DNA of 64,000 nucleotides, taken from NCBI RefSeq assembly GCF_050314255.1, contig NZ_JBNPMZ010000002.1:208526-272525 (forward strand), given 5' to 3'. The notes under the pieces are model-generated. The model did no database searches. It saw only the letters and a list, made by a program, of their open reading frames with translations, and was not told the origin of the DNA. Source of the DNA: Claveliimonas sp034178805. GTDB lineage: Bacteria > Bacillota > Clostridia > Lachnospirales > Lachnospiraceae. Numbering within the stretch: position 1 is the first letter of the stretch; each line of letters begins with the position of its first letter. This document shows positions 1 through 9,175 of this stretch, piece by piece. A program made the translations under genes and the position numbers.

Positions 1-2197
1 CTTTTTCCTCGACTTCCTCTTCCTCAAACTCTATTTCGTCATAGTCATCGTCGTCATCCTCGTCGTCGTCATCCTCGTCGTCGTCATCCTCGTCATCATC
101 ATCGTCGTAGTCTTCAAAATCGTCTTCGTCGTAGTCGTCCTCATCATCCTCGTCGTCAAAATCGCCTTCATCGTAGTCGTCCTCGTCATAATCATCGAAA
201 TCATCGTCATCATCCAGATCAAAATCATCCTCATCCAGATGAATATCCACAGGCGCCTCATTCTTACGACCGGAATCACTCTGTTCCATCTCTTTCATTA
301 ACTGCAGTAAATCTGCCGTCATACCAAGGACATCGTCGCTTTTATCTTTCTTTTCGACTTTCTCAATTTCTTCCACTAATTCATAGTCATCTTCATCGTC
401 CGGTTCTTTTTCAACCTCTTCGATCTCTTCCACTAATTCATAGTCATCTTCATCGTCGTCTTCAATCTTTTTCTCGACCTTTTCGATTTTTTCGTCCTTT
501 TTGACTTCTTCCACTACCTCGTAGTCATCTTCATCATCGAAGTCTTCCTCGGTCTCTTCTTCGACCTCTTCGACTTCCTCCACTACCTCGTAGTCATCCT
601 CGTCATCGAAATCTTCCTCGGTCTCTTTTTCAATCTCTTCGACTTCTTCCACTACTTCATAGTCGTCTTCATCATCAGGCTCTTCCTCTGCTTCCGGCTT
701 CCTGCGAATTGCTTCTTCCAGTTCTTTCGTAATTTTTCCGGCAGCCATCCTCTCCAGCAGTCTTTCTTCTTCTTCAGCCTTTTCTGCCGCAAGTCTGCGC
801 TCTTCTTCTGCCCTCTGCTCTGCCAGAAGCCGTTCCTCTTCTGCCTTTCTGATCGCAATACGGCGGGCTTCCTCTGCCGCCTTCTGCTCAGCAATACGGC
901 GGGCTTCTTCCGCTGCTCTTTGCTGCTCTTCAATACGGCGGGCTTCCTCTTCACGTCTCTTCTCTGCCTCACGTCTCTTCTGCGCAAGACGTTCCTCGTC
1001 CTTCTGCTTCTGGGTTTTAATTGCCTCAGCATTCTCCCTCTGCTTTGCTTCCCATTCCTGCAGAATCTCATCTATCTTCATCTGTCCGGTAATCCGAAGT
1101 TCTTCATCCCGTTTCCTGCTTGCCTTTTCTTCAATATCCAGTCCATTTGCAAGTGCAACTCCATTCTTTAATGCCTCTGCCAGGGTTGCTCCCTTCACTG
1201 TCTTTCGAATCGGGGATTCTTCTCTTACCTTCTTTTCCTCTTCCGGTTCAGCTTCTGCCTCTTCTGTCTCCGGTTTCTCCACATCTGTTTCTGTCTCTTC
1301 TGCCTCTTCTGTCTCCGCCTCGTCTTCGCTCTCTTCCTTCTCAACCGGAAGGGCTTCCTCAATAATAGCCTGTACATCCAGCTTATTTGTCTGTGCATCA
1401 CTTCGCCGAAGCACCTTCTCAAGTGCCTCTTTTGCAGAGTTTTTCTTTACCGGCTTTTCTTCAGCCTCAGCAGCCTCTTCTGCTTCCTGCTGCTCTACAG
1501 AAACCTCCTCTGTCTCTTCGGAATCATTCGTTTCCTCTTCCACGGATTCTTCCAAAGCCTCCTGTTTCCTCATGAACTCCTCATCTTTAAACCGATTGTT
1601 ATATTTCTCCTGCTGCAGCGGTGTCAGCGGCTTGTACTGCATCTTAAGCTCCATTGCCTTATATACATACTGACCCTCACTAAACCACAGAATAAGATCA
1701 TCACACTCTTCCAGGCACTCGGCACTCATACCGGCCTCATGATAAAGACTCGCAAGCTCGTATGCCCATTTCTCCACATATTCAGCTTTCTTAAACTCCT
1801 CCAGAGCATGGATCTGCTCTGCAATCGGTGCACGGCGTGCACGCAGAATCTTGTATTTCAAAATATACTGATTCGGATCCTTCGGTGCCAGCTTGATAAA
1901 TTCCTCATAGCAATCTGTAGCTTCTTCCGTATCATTAATCTTCAAAGCAAGCGTTCCCAGACGATACACGATCTTTCTGCTCTCCGGCGCACGGTCATAC
2001 GCCAGGAATAACACATCCCTGCTCTTCTGATTCTCCCCATTATATTCATATATTTCGCTGACGCTATTAAGCATGGACGCATTCTTTACTCTGCGCCAGT
2101 CAATAGTATCCGCAATTTCCATTGCCTTTTTGTACTGCTTTTTCTCCATATACTCAAGCATTTGTTCTGTTTTAACCCGATATTCATATTTATCCAA
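1..2197 (-). CDS. TPR-containing acidic, coiled-coil protein (C-terminus beyond window)
   Basis: The gene is open on the minus strand from a TTG start at 2197 (preceded by AGGTGA at 5 bases) to the window edge, more than 730 codons. The first ~250 residues are helical and TPR-like (for example YEEFIKLAPKDPNQYILKYK). They are followed by a Glu/Ala/Lys/Arg-rich charged coiled coil (repeats like AEEARRIAEQ), then direct repeats of an Asp/Glu block (DDEDDYEVVEEVEE-like units), and an almost pure Asp/Glu/Tyr tract. No signal peptide is visible. I recall similar TPR proteins from Lachnospiraceae but know no function; a scaffold role is only a guess. The start rests on the ribosome binding site and on absence of an upstream in-frame ATG. 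The C-terminus is not seen. Confidence 0.8.
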   Translation of the reverse strand, partial: MDKYEYRVKTEQMLEYMEKKQYKKAMEIADTIDWRRVKNASMLNSVSEIYEYNGENQKSRDVLFLAYDRAPESRKIVYRLGTLALKINDTEEATDCYEEFIKLAPKDPNQYILKYKILRARRAPIAEQIHALEEFKKAEYVEKWAYELASLYHEAGMSAECLEECDDLILWFSEGQYVYKAMELKMQYKPLTPLQQEKYNNRFKDEEFMRKQEALEESVEEETNDSEETEEVSVEQQEAEEAAEAEEKPVKKNSAKEALEKVLRRSDAQTNKLDVQAIIEEALPVEKEESEDEAETEEAEETETDVEKPETEEAEAEPEEEKKVREESPIRKTVKGATLAEALKNGVALANGLDIEEKASRKRDEELRITGQMKIDEILQEWEAKQRENAEAIKTQKQKDEERLAQKRREAEKRREEEARRIEEQQRAAEEARRIAEQKAAEEARRIAIRKAEEERLLAEQRAEEERRLAAEKAEEEERLLERMAAGKITKELEEAIRRKPEAEEEPDDEDDYEVVEEVEEIEKETEEDFDDEDDYEVVEEVEEVEEETEEDFDDEDDYEVVEEVKKDEKIEKVEKKIEDDDEDDYELVEEIEEVEKEPDDEDDYELVEEIEKVEKKDKSDDVLGMTADLLQLMKEMEQSDSGRKNEAPVDIHLDEDDFDLDDDDDFDDYDEDDYDEGDFDDEDDEDDYDEDDFEDYDDDDDEDDDDEDDDDEDDDDDYDEIEFEEEEVEEK

Positions 2198-2939
2198 TAT
2201 TCTCACCTCAATATCTTATTCATACTTTATAAGCATGCAAGTCTGATTCTTATTAAGTTTAACATATGCTGTAGCCATTGTCAAAATAATAGCATCAATC
2301 TGGTGAAATAGATTCATGTTTTTACACTTGAAAAACGACCATTATAACTACTTTGATTATAATGGCCGCCTTATATTAAATTTTATAATATTTTTTATAT
2401 TTTTTAATCGGAGGATATAATTTCGATTCCTGTTCCTTTGCCAGTTTTTCGCTCAATCCATAATCCAATGCTTCTTCACGCATCATCTAATATCTCTGAA
2501 CTACTGTGGTATCTTTTTTCTTTTACTAATCCAATACGTATTGCAGATTCTGAATCATGATACCGGTTATCCATCCACTCCGAATTTCTCTTAATTTTAT
2601 TCTCTTACCGGATTTATTATCTATGGTTAAGGCTTATTCTGTAGGAACTATTATCTGCCATACCACTTACGTATTGAATTGTACATATTGCGTTGTCCAA
2701 CGGTTTAAGCCTCCTTCCTCTCTTTTCATTTCCAGCTTTGATATATCTCACCGACATATGAAATATATCTGAAATCCGTTTTTTCAAAATCCCTTTCTCG
2801 TCAGGACTTTTTTTGGTTTTCCTTTGGATTGATTTAATAATAACACCCAAGTCTTTATTTGTCAATACTATTTTGCATTTATTTTCTATTTATTTTATAA
2901 TTGTATTATTTTGTGAAAATATTCTGTCTTTTTAGAATT
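2198..2939. other. Intergenic region with decayed coding fragments and a hairpin
   Basis: About 740 bases without a convincing gene. A 9-bp inverted repeat (2339-2347 with 2357-2365) forms a terminator-like hairpin. On the minus strand short out-of-frame stretches look coding, such as EKLAKEQESKLYPP near 2410-2460 and SESAIRIGLVKEKRYHSS near 2490-2550. They are broken by frameshifts and stops, which suggests the remains of a degraded gene of unknown family. The AT-rich end near 2830-2939 carries nothing I can name. Confidence 0.45.
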
Positions 2940-4778
2940 CTACAAAATAATGTCATCCACTTTTTGATAATCTCCAATCTGGTATACCTCGATAATATTT
3001 CCCTTCACAACATACAACAATTCACCGATGTAGACTCCTCTGGCCGCCTGGTATCCGCTGCCATTAATCTGCTCTTTCATACGGCAGTCGAAGCCTTTTT
3101 TCTCATCATAAGAATAAACATAGTAATTCTCTGTGCTGTTCTCTTCCGCCGGAAATCCGATGATATTCTTTTCCTTATCCACCAGCACTGCCTTGTAGTC
3201 ATAGAACACCGCGGTATAGTATACATTGTCCAGCACACATACGGCTTCTTCCTTCACGTTAGCCGGATCACTGATGTCAAACATACTGAGCTTCACTCCC
3301 CCGGTAACCTGCGTCTCTTCGTCCACATCCATACCAATTCCCAGCAATTTATCTTCTCCGAAGAAATGCAGATATTCGGAAAATCCCGGTATCTTAAGCT
3401 TTCCAATGATTTCCGGCTTCTCCGGATCAGAGAAATCCACGGTAAACAGCGGATCCGTCTCTCTGTAGGTCACAAAATATCCGGTATCACCGAGAAGCCG
3501 TGCCGAATACACCCTCTCATCTTCCGCCAGTCCTTTGATGGAACCCACCATTTCCAGACTGTCATTCAGCACATAGACAGCATTCTCATCGTTTGTTGTC
3601 ACCACCAGGCGGAGGTAATCCTGGTATTCATCGATAGAAAAGGAATCGTTAATACTTCCATCTACTCTTCCCGAAGCCGCCCCTGCAATCTCACCCTTGT
3701 GATAGGAAAGTCTTCGGATAACCGTCTCCACATTATTGACTACATCTCCCGTATACCAGTTATTTCCGGTCCACTCCGTCTCGTACCAGTAAATATTTTT
3801 GTTGCTTACATAGAGTTCTCCTCCTTTGGTAAATATTGCCTTGCTATCGCAAATACTATCCGGATCCGCCAGATCCACGGATATTACCACTTCATAAATA
3901 TTTGCAAAATCCGTAATTGGAAGATAAATACTCGGAGCCGGAAGAAGATCCCCATTTACCATCGGAACAAATGTATCAGCTTCTTTTACATTAATATCTG
4001 TCCCCATATAATATTGGCTGAATATGTACAGATATCCATCAGACACTCTGGAAGACTGATAATTTCCACTCTGGGAAACCTCACCCAATTCCTGCGGATT
4101 GCCGGCGTCACTCACATCATATGTCCGTGCCTTCACAGAATTTTCATTCGCTCCCGAACGGAGAATCATTATCATCTTGCTGTCAGTTACATACAGTTCG
4201 CAGATCCGCCCGCCATCTCCGGCTTCAACAGCGGACACCTCTTTCATCTGCCCGCCTTTGGTATCCACAATCGCTACGGCCTCTCCTCCATCCTGAAGCA
4301 CATAAAGGTATCGTCCATCCGTCTTCACAACATCTGCTTCATCAACGCCTTCCTGGCGCACATTTGTCTCAGAATAGTTTTTACTTTCACCGGAAGCACT
4401 GTCCTCCATTACCGCAGTGCTCTCCGCGCCTGCATCATACAGAGCAATTTCTCCTCTGGCATATGCGCCGGCATTTTCCATCTGATTCAGGTACGCCCGG
4501 GCATACTCATAAATATCTTCATAATCCTCTGCTGTCTTCCATGTTTCTTTGCCGGTCGAAGCCTGTGTTCCTGCACCGGCAGTATTTCCCGACTTTGCAT
4601 TCTGCGTCCGGGCTGCCGTATCACTGGAAGCTTCCCTGTCCCGTCCTGCCTTATTTACCCCATAAACTGCACCGCATACCAGAAGACAGCAGGCCACAGC
4701 AGCAACTGCAATATTTCTATGATTCCAAAATCGTTTCTTTTTGTTTTCTTCCAGCATCTCATGTTCTCTTTTATCCAT
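2940..4778 (-). CDS. Membrane-anchored beta-propeller domain protein
   Basis: A 612-residue protein starting at ATG 4778 behind GGGGAG. Residues 22-41 form one hydrophobic segment after a charged cytoplasmic head (MDKREHEMLEENKKKRFWNHR region), so the bulk is probably extracellular. A low-complexity linker (about 45-75) leads to a repeated domain with short beta-strand motifs such as YLYVLQDGG, YLYIFSQYY, LYVSNKNIYW and DKLLGIGMD, typical of secreted proteins annotated as beta-propeller domain-containing (PF09826 type). Function is unknown; cell-surface sensing or protein binding would fit. It lies downstream of the hydratase but is separated from it by a terminator at 4846-4886, so it is probably its own transcription unit. 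Confidence 0.8.
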   Translation of the reverse strand: MDKREHEMLEENKKKRFWNHRNIAVAAVACCLLVCGAVYGVNKAGRDREASSDTAARTQNAKSGNTAGAGTQASTGKETWKTAEDYEDIYEYARAYLNQMENAGAYARGEIALYDAGAESTAVMEDSASGESKNYSETNVRQEGVDEADVVKTDGRYLYVLQDGGEAVAIVDTKGGQMKEVSAVEAGDGGRICELYVTDSKMIMILRSGANENSVKARTYDVSDAGNPQELGEVSQSGNYQSSRVSDGYLYIFSQYYMGTDINVKEADTFVPMVNGDLLPAPSIYLPITDFANIYEVVISVDLADPDSICDSKAIFTKGGELYVSNKNIYWYETEWTGNNWYTGDVVNNVETVIRRLSYHKGEIAGAASGRVDGSINDSFSIDEYQDYLRLVVTTNDENAVYVLNDSLEMVGSIKGLAEDERVYSARLLGDTGYFVTYRETDPLFTVDFSDPEKPEIIGKLKIPGFSEYLHFFGEDKLLGIGMDVDEETQVTGGVKLSMFDISDPANVKEEAVCVLDNVYYTAVFYDYKAVLVDKEKNIIGFPAEENSTENYYVYSYDEKKGFDCRMKEQINGSGYQAARGVYIGELLYVVKGNIIEVYQIGDYQKVDDIIL

Positions 4779-4845
4779 ACAACACTCCCCTTTCTATCCT
4801 TCCAGGATCACGCTCATTTTCTCCAGCGCCCGGATTCTCCTGTAG

Positions 4846-4886
4846 AAAAAACGGGATACAGCTGCCATTTTCCTGCTGTATCCCGT
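4846..4886 (-). terminator. Rho-independent terminator of the hydratase gene
   Basis: The 12-bp inverted repeat ACGGGATACAGC (4851-4862) with GCTGTATCCCGT (4875-4886) is followed on the minus strand by a run of T residues. It sits 33 bases past the hydratase stop codon. Confidence 0.85.
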
Positions 4887-4919
4887 TGTCAACTTTATCT
4901 ATATTTCATCAAAGATGTT

Positions 4920-7199
4920 TTATCCTCTATAGTAATTAATCAGGCATCCTTTCAGGATAATCTCGCGTTCTACGTCGGTCAGATCGCCCAAAGTAAATTC
5001 CACCTCTTTGAGGTCTTCCCCTACAACATAAGCACGGATTACCTCCTGCTTCTCCTCTACTGCTTTTCGCACATCCGGAACAAAAATATAATCACCGTTC
5101 TTAAAGCTCAGATGCTCGTGATCTTCCTTTGTAATAAACGGAAGCATACCCCAGTTGATCAGATTAGAACGATATCTCTTGGTAGCATATTCGTTGGCAA
5201 TATTTGCCCATCCTCCAAGAACCTTCTGGCAGGATGCTGCCTGCTCTCTCGCAGATCCATCACCCGGTTTCACTGCAAAAATAGTGCTTCCTACTCCAAT
5301 ATTGCCCCTTCCGGCTTCCGGATAAGACTCCTGAATCTTCGCCATAACCGGCTTCAGTTCCTCCAGTGCATCCAGCGGACACTTTCCGGCCTCAATTGCT
5401 TTCTGCGCTGCCTGCACCTCTTTTGCACGTCCCACATATGCCGGATCCTTTCTTGACAGAGCGAATTCTGCCAGTCCCAGCGGATTAGAACGATAAGAAG
5501 ATGTCTCACCGGACGGGATCAATTCATCTGTAGTCGTTACCGGATCATGAATCTCAGAAACTACTTTCAGAACCAGATTTTCCGGCAATGCAGACATAGC
5601 CGGCCAGTCCTTAATGTTCGGACCAAATTTAATTTCCACAGACGGATCTGCCACTCCATGACTGTCAAATACACGGTTTGCGTAAATATTTTTATCAAAA
5701 TGATATTTCTGACCCTTGTACTCTACATCCATTGCTGTCGCCGGGGTCAGGAAGCCCTTGTTTGCTGCAGTTGCTGCAATGGAACGCGCATCCATCAATG
5801 CAACAGAAGCAATCTGTCCGCTCTGGAGCTTGGAACCTTCACGGTTCGGGAAGTTTCTGGTAGAGTGACGAATGGAGAATGCATTGTTCGCCGGTGTATC
5901 CCCCGCACCAAAGCACGGACCGCAGAATGCTGTCTTCACGATCGTACCTGCTTCCATCAGATCTGCCACTGCTCCGTTCTTCACCAGTTCCATATATACC
6001 GGAGTACTTGCCGGATATACGCTGAACGTAAATTCATCAGCACCTATGTAATGACCTTTGATAATGTCTGCTGCCGCACAGATATTCTCAAATCCACCAC
6101 CGGCACATCCTGCAATAATTCCCTGATCTACATAAAGTTTTCCGTTTACAATCTTATTCTGCAATGAATAATCTACTGCTCCGTCCAGACTTACCAGAGC
6201 CTTCTGCTCTACATCATGAAGCACGTCCTTCAGATTCGCATTTACTTCATCAATCGTGTATACATTAGACGGGTGGAACGGCATTGCGATCATCGGCTTA
6301 ATCTCACTTAAGTTCACGTAAACCATGCCATCATAGTAAGCAACAGATCCCGGATTCAGCTCTTTATAGTCTTCGACTCTTCCGTGAATCTCATAGAACT
6401 CTTTAATCTTTTCATCCGTCTTCCAGATAGAGGACAGACAGGTTGTCTCTGTCGTCATAACATCAATTCCGATACGGAAGTCTGCACTCAGCTTAGCCAC
6501 ACCCGGTCCCACAAACTCCATCACTTTATTATTTACATAGCCATTAGAAAATGTCGCACCGATAATTGCCAGCGCTACGTCCTGAGGACCAACACCCTTC
6601 ATCGGCTCTCCGTCAAGATAGATACCTACAACACCCGGCATCTTAATATCATAGGTCTTATTCAGAAGCTGCTTAACCAGCTCCGGTCCGCCCTCACCCA
6701 TTGCCATAGTTCCAAGTGCACCATAACGGGTATGACTGTCGGATCCCAGAATCATCTTACCGCCGCCTGCCAGCATCTCACGGGCATACTGATGAATAAC
6801 TGCCTGATGAGGCGGAACATAAACACCGCCATATTTTTTCGCGCAGGTAAGACCAAACATATGGTCATCCTCATTAATCGTTCCACCTACCGCACACAGG
6901 GAATTGTGGCAGTTGGTCAGCACGTAAGGTACCGGAAATTTCTCAAGTCCTGACGCACGTGCTGTCTGGATAATTCCAACGAAAGTAATATCGTGGGAAG
7001 TCAATTTATCAAACTTAATCTGAAGACGTTCCATATTACCGGAGGTATTATGGTCTGCCAGAATGTTATATGCCATTGTTTCTCTGGCTGCCTCTTCTTT
7101 GGAAACTGCTTTTCCTGTTTTACTTTCTACTTCTCTTACGTCTTCTACAATCTCTGTGCCATTCAAAAGATAAACACCATTGTTATACAATTTCACCAT
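4920..7199 (-). CDS. Aconitase-family hydratase (YbhJ-like)
   Basis: About 759 residues of the aconitase superfamily, with the N-terminal [4Fe-4S] catalytic domains and a C-terminal swivel domain in one chain. Visible family motifs include LGSDSHTRYGALGTMAMGEGG near residue 160 (read in two parts), the cluster cysteines in TAFCGPCFGAGD near 425, and the substrate-loop region NRNFPNREG-like (RNFPNREGSKL). The sequence is closer to the YbhJ-like hydratase branch than to classical AcnA/AcnB, so substrate (citrate or another tricarboxylate) is uncertain. AGGAGG lies 8 bases before ATG 7199, favouring this over the ATG two codons earlier. Upstream is a CdaR/PucR-like regulator on the same strand. 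A citrate synthase is also present at 19.6-21.0 kb, so a partial oxidative TCA branch toward 2-oxoglutarate is plausible. Confidence 0.85.
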   Translation of the reverse strand: MVKLYNNGVYLLNGTEIVEDVREVESKTGKAVSKEEAARETMAYNILADHNTSGNMERLQIKFDKLTSHDITFVGIIQTARASGLEKFPVPYVLTNCHNSLCAVGGTINEDDHMFGLTCAKKYGGVYVPPHQAVIHQYAREMLAGGGKMILGSDSHTRYGALGTMAMGEGGPELVKQLLNKTYDIKMPGVVGIYLDGEPMKGVGPQDVALAIIGATFSNGYVNNKVMEFVGPGVAKLSADFRIGIDVMTTETTCLSSIWKTDEKIKEFYEIHGRVEDYKELNPGSVAYYDGMVYVNLSEIKPMIAMPFHPSNVYTIDEVNANLKDVLHDVEQKALVSLDGAVDYSLQNKIVNGKLYVDQGIIAGCAGGGFENICAAADIIKGHYIGADEFTFSVYPASTPVYMELVKNGAVADLMEAGTIVKTAFCGPCFGAGDTPANNAFSIRHSTRNFPNREGSKLQSGQIASVALMDARSIAATAANKGFLTPATAMDVEYKGQKYHFDKNIYANRVFDSHGVADPSVEIKFGPNIKDWPAMSALPENLVLKVVSEIHDPVTTTDELIPSGETSSYRSNPLGLAEFALSRKDPAYVGRAKEVQAAQKAIEAGKCPLDALEELKPVMAKIQESYPEAGRGNIGVGSTIFAVKPGDGSAREQAASCQKVLGGWANIANEYATKRYRSNLINWGMLPFITKEDHEHLSFKNGDYIFVPDVRKAVEEKQEVIRAYVVGEDLKEVEFTLGDLTDVEREIILKGCLINYYRG

Positions 7200-7269
7200 T
7201 GTCATCTCCTCCTTTGATTCTGTTATTTTACCAAAAAACCCGTCATTCTACAATAGTTGATTATTTTTC

Positions 7270-8364
7270 TTATTTTCCACGAATATGCCGCAAATGATCC
7301 TCCACCATCATTGCAATCTTGAACGTCAGAGCATCATCAAATTTCCGGACATCCAGCCCTGTCTTCTTCTGAATCTTCTCAAGTCTGTATACCAGTGTAT
7401 TGCGGTGCACAAAAAGCTGTCTTGCCGTTTCAGAAATATTCAGATTGTTTTCAAAAAATGTATATACCGTTGCCAGTTCTTCATCGTCAAATCTGGTCGC
7501 ATCCTCCCCTGTAAATACTTCATGAAGGAACATCTCACACAGGGATCCCGGAAGTTGATGAATCAATCTTCCGATACCAAGTTCATTATATGCCAGAAGT
7601 TTGCGCTCCACGTAAAATACCCTGCCCACTTCCAATGCCATAGAAGCCTCTTTATAAGACCGGGACACTTCTTTCAGTTCCTCCACAATCGTTCCGTAGG
7701 ATACTCTCACAGCCACCATAGCTTCCATACTCAGCGTATCGATCATGGTCTTCGCCATCCGATCCACCTCTGCATATCCTTCCGTACTTTCCAGTGCTTT
7801 TACCAGAATTACATGAGTCTCATCTACTGCCGTAACGAAGTCTTTGGTTCCATTCGCATACAGCCCTCTCATCATCTCCAGCACCAGATTATCTTCTTCA
7901 CCCTTAGGCTCCACCAGAAATACGACTCTCCTCTGCTCTACCGGAATCCGCATTTTCTTTGCCTGATTATAAATATCTACCAGCAGCATATTATCCAAAA
8001 TCAGATTCTGCATAAATCGATTCTTATCCATCCGTTCCCTATATGCCTGCATAAGACCTTTAATCTGGCTGACTCCGAATCTGCCTGCCATTCCGATATC
8101 CGCACTGTTCCCCTGCAAAAAAATCGCATACACCGGAGTTTCGTCCTCCGCAACCAGGAAAAGACCCTCGTCCTTCCCTATATGCTCCGATATATCCTGG
8201 CGGACAGCCCTTTCCATAAATGAAGCTATTTTCTTGCCCACTCCCTTTGGCATAATACTGGTCATGGCAAGACACTCAGCCTTCGCATTCCAGATGGAAC
8301 AATCCAGACCGGAAATAGCTTTCATATCCTGTATTACCTTTTGAATCACCTGATTAGACAGCAA
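7270..8364 (-). CDS. CdaR/PucR-type transcriptional regulator
   Basis: About 364 residues from a likely TTG start at 8364 (AAGGA 8 bases upstream), giving the usual N-terminus of the sugar-diacid regulator family (LLSNQVIQKVIQDMKAISG). Residues 1-130 resemble the diacid recognition domain. A degenerate GGDEF-like middle region follows, and the C-terminus has the PucR helix-turn-helix, with LNISETARQLFVHRNTLVYR as the recognition region. It is upstream of and co-directional with the aconitase-family hydratase, about 70 bases away, so it may control it in response to a carboxylate. A longer reading frame extends upstream to 8481, but those residues overlap the next small gene and do not fit the family. 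Confidence 0.75.
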   Translation of the reverse strand: MLSNQVIQKVIQDMKAISGLDCSIWNAKAECLAMTSIMPKGVGKKIASFMERAVRQDISEHIGKDEGLFLVAEDETPVYAIFLQGNSADIGMAGRFGVSQIKGLMQAYRERMDKNRFMQNLILDNMLLVDIYNQAKKMRIPVEQRRVVFLVEPKGEEDNLVLEMMRGLYANGTKDFVTAVDETHVILVKALESTEGYAEVDRMAKTMIDTLSMEAMVAVRVSYGTIVEELKEVSRSYKEASMALEVGRVFYVERKLLAYNELGIGRLIHQLPGSLCEMFLHEVFTGEDATRFDDEELATVYTFFENNLNISETARQLFVHRNTLVYRLEKIQKKTGLDVRKFDDALTFKIAMMVEDHLRHIRGK

Positions 8365-8380
8365 ATAATCACATCCTTCC

Positions 8381-8578
8381 CTAGGCACCCAGTATATCAT
8401 ATTTTTCGCTGGGTGTGTTGTTTTTTTGTGCCGATTTAAATTCCCGCATTGCGCGGTCAAACTCCTCAATTTCCCGTTCAATTTTTCTTCTTCGAATTTC
8501 CCATATAATTCCTGCTGTAAGTACTACTGATCCAGCCATCGTCCATTTTTTTACCGTTCGTTTCCTTTTTCCCTTCAT
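8381..8578 (-). CDS. Small single-pass membrane protein
   Basis: A 65-residue frame with a start preceded by AAAGGA. A basic head (MKGKRKRTVKKW) precedes one hydrophobic stretch (MAGSVVLTAGIIW) and a charged helical tail rich in Arg and Glu. No family is recognised. It is called as real because of the ribosome binding site, the coherent membrane-protein composition and its place between two co-directional genes. It could be spurious. Confidence 0.45.
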   Translation of the reverse strand: MKGKRKRTVKKWTMAGSVVLTAGIIWEIRRRKIEREIEEFDRAMREFKSAQKNNTPSEKYDILGA

Positions 8579-8629
8579 TCTTTATTCCTTTCTTGCCCTC
8601 CTCACATTAAAATCCGCCGTCTCTACATA

Positions 8630-9100
8630 CTAGCCGACGAAATCCGATATTTTCCCCTCGTTTTTTAAAAATTTTTTTATTTTTTCTCTTAATCGTTCTT
8701 CTCTACGATAAACAGCTTTGGCAGTGAGCGTCAGACGTTCCGCAATTTCCGTTGTCGTATACCCCTGTATCCTCAACCAGATAATACCGATTGTTTTCCG
8801 GTCTATGCCTGTTTTGACCAATAATTCAAATAACTCCCTAATCCTCAATCTTTCCAGCATATCTACTTCTATATATCTGGGAACATGCAGAAGTTCAGAC
8901 TTTGCCATTTCCAGATGTAATAATAAATTGGTCAATATTTCCCGCTCTCTATAGCATCGTTCTGTTTTAAAGATTCCCCAATCGTATTCTCTGAGATCCT
9001 GTATCTTTGTTTCTTCCATTCCGAAATCACGCAGTATACTCTCTTCCGCCATTTTCCACCTTTTCCAAAGCCATTCCTCAAATAATTTGATGTAACTCAT
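8630..9100 (-). CDS. Sigma-70 region 4-like helix-turn-helix protein
   Basis: About 156 residues from ATG 9100 (GAAGG 5 bases upstream; the upstream TTG frame has no ribosome binding site). The C-terminal 60 residues hold a LuxR/sigma-region-4-like helix-turn-helix (GYTTTEIAERLTLTAKAVYR) followed by a basic tail. The N-terminal half is helical, with Trp-rich segments (WLWKRWKMAEES), and has no region 2 signature, so this is not a full sigma factor. It may be a stand-alone regulator of phage or integrative-element type. The msmK terminator at 9125-9160 lies just upstream, so it starts its own unit. Confidence 0.6.
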   Translation of the reverse strand: MSYIKLFEEWLWKRWKMAEESILRDFGMEETKIQDLREYDWGIFKTERCYREREILTNLLLHLEMAKSELLHVPRYIEVDMLERLRIRELFELLVKTGIDRKTIGIIWLRIQGYTTTEIAERLTLTAKAVYRREERLREKIKKFLKNEGKISDFVG

Positions 9101-9124
9101 ATAACCTTCATCAATTCCTTTTAC

Positions 9125-9160
9125 CAAAAAAGGCGCTACAGCATATGCTGCACCGCCTTT
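9125..9160 (-). terminator. Terminator downstream of msmK
   Basis: On the minus strand AAGGCGGTGCAGC pairs across a short loop with GCTGTAGCGCCTT and is followed by TTTTT. It lies directly after the ABC ATPase stop at 9176. Confidence 0.85.
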
Positions 9161-9175
9161 TGTCTCAATTATACA

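Noticed and set aside
31..1071. Met/Thr/Arg-rich minus-strand frames
   Set aside because: They are out-of-frame readings of the acidic Asp/Glu repeat gene.
2901..5456. An 851-codon plus-strand open frame
   Set aside because: It runs antisense to the beta-propeller and hydratase genes, has no ribosome binding site and shows a composition typical of a shadow frame.
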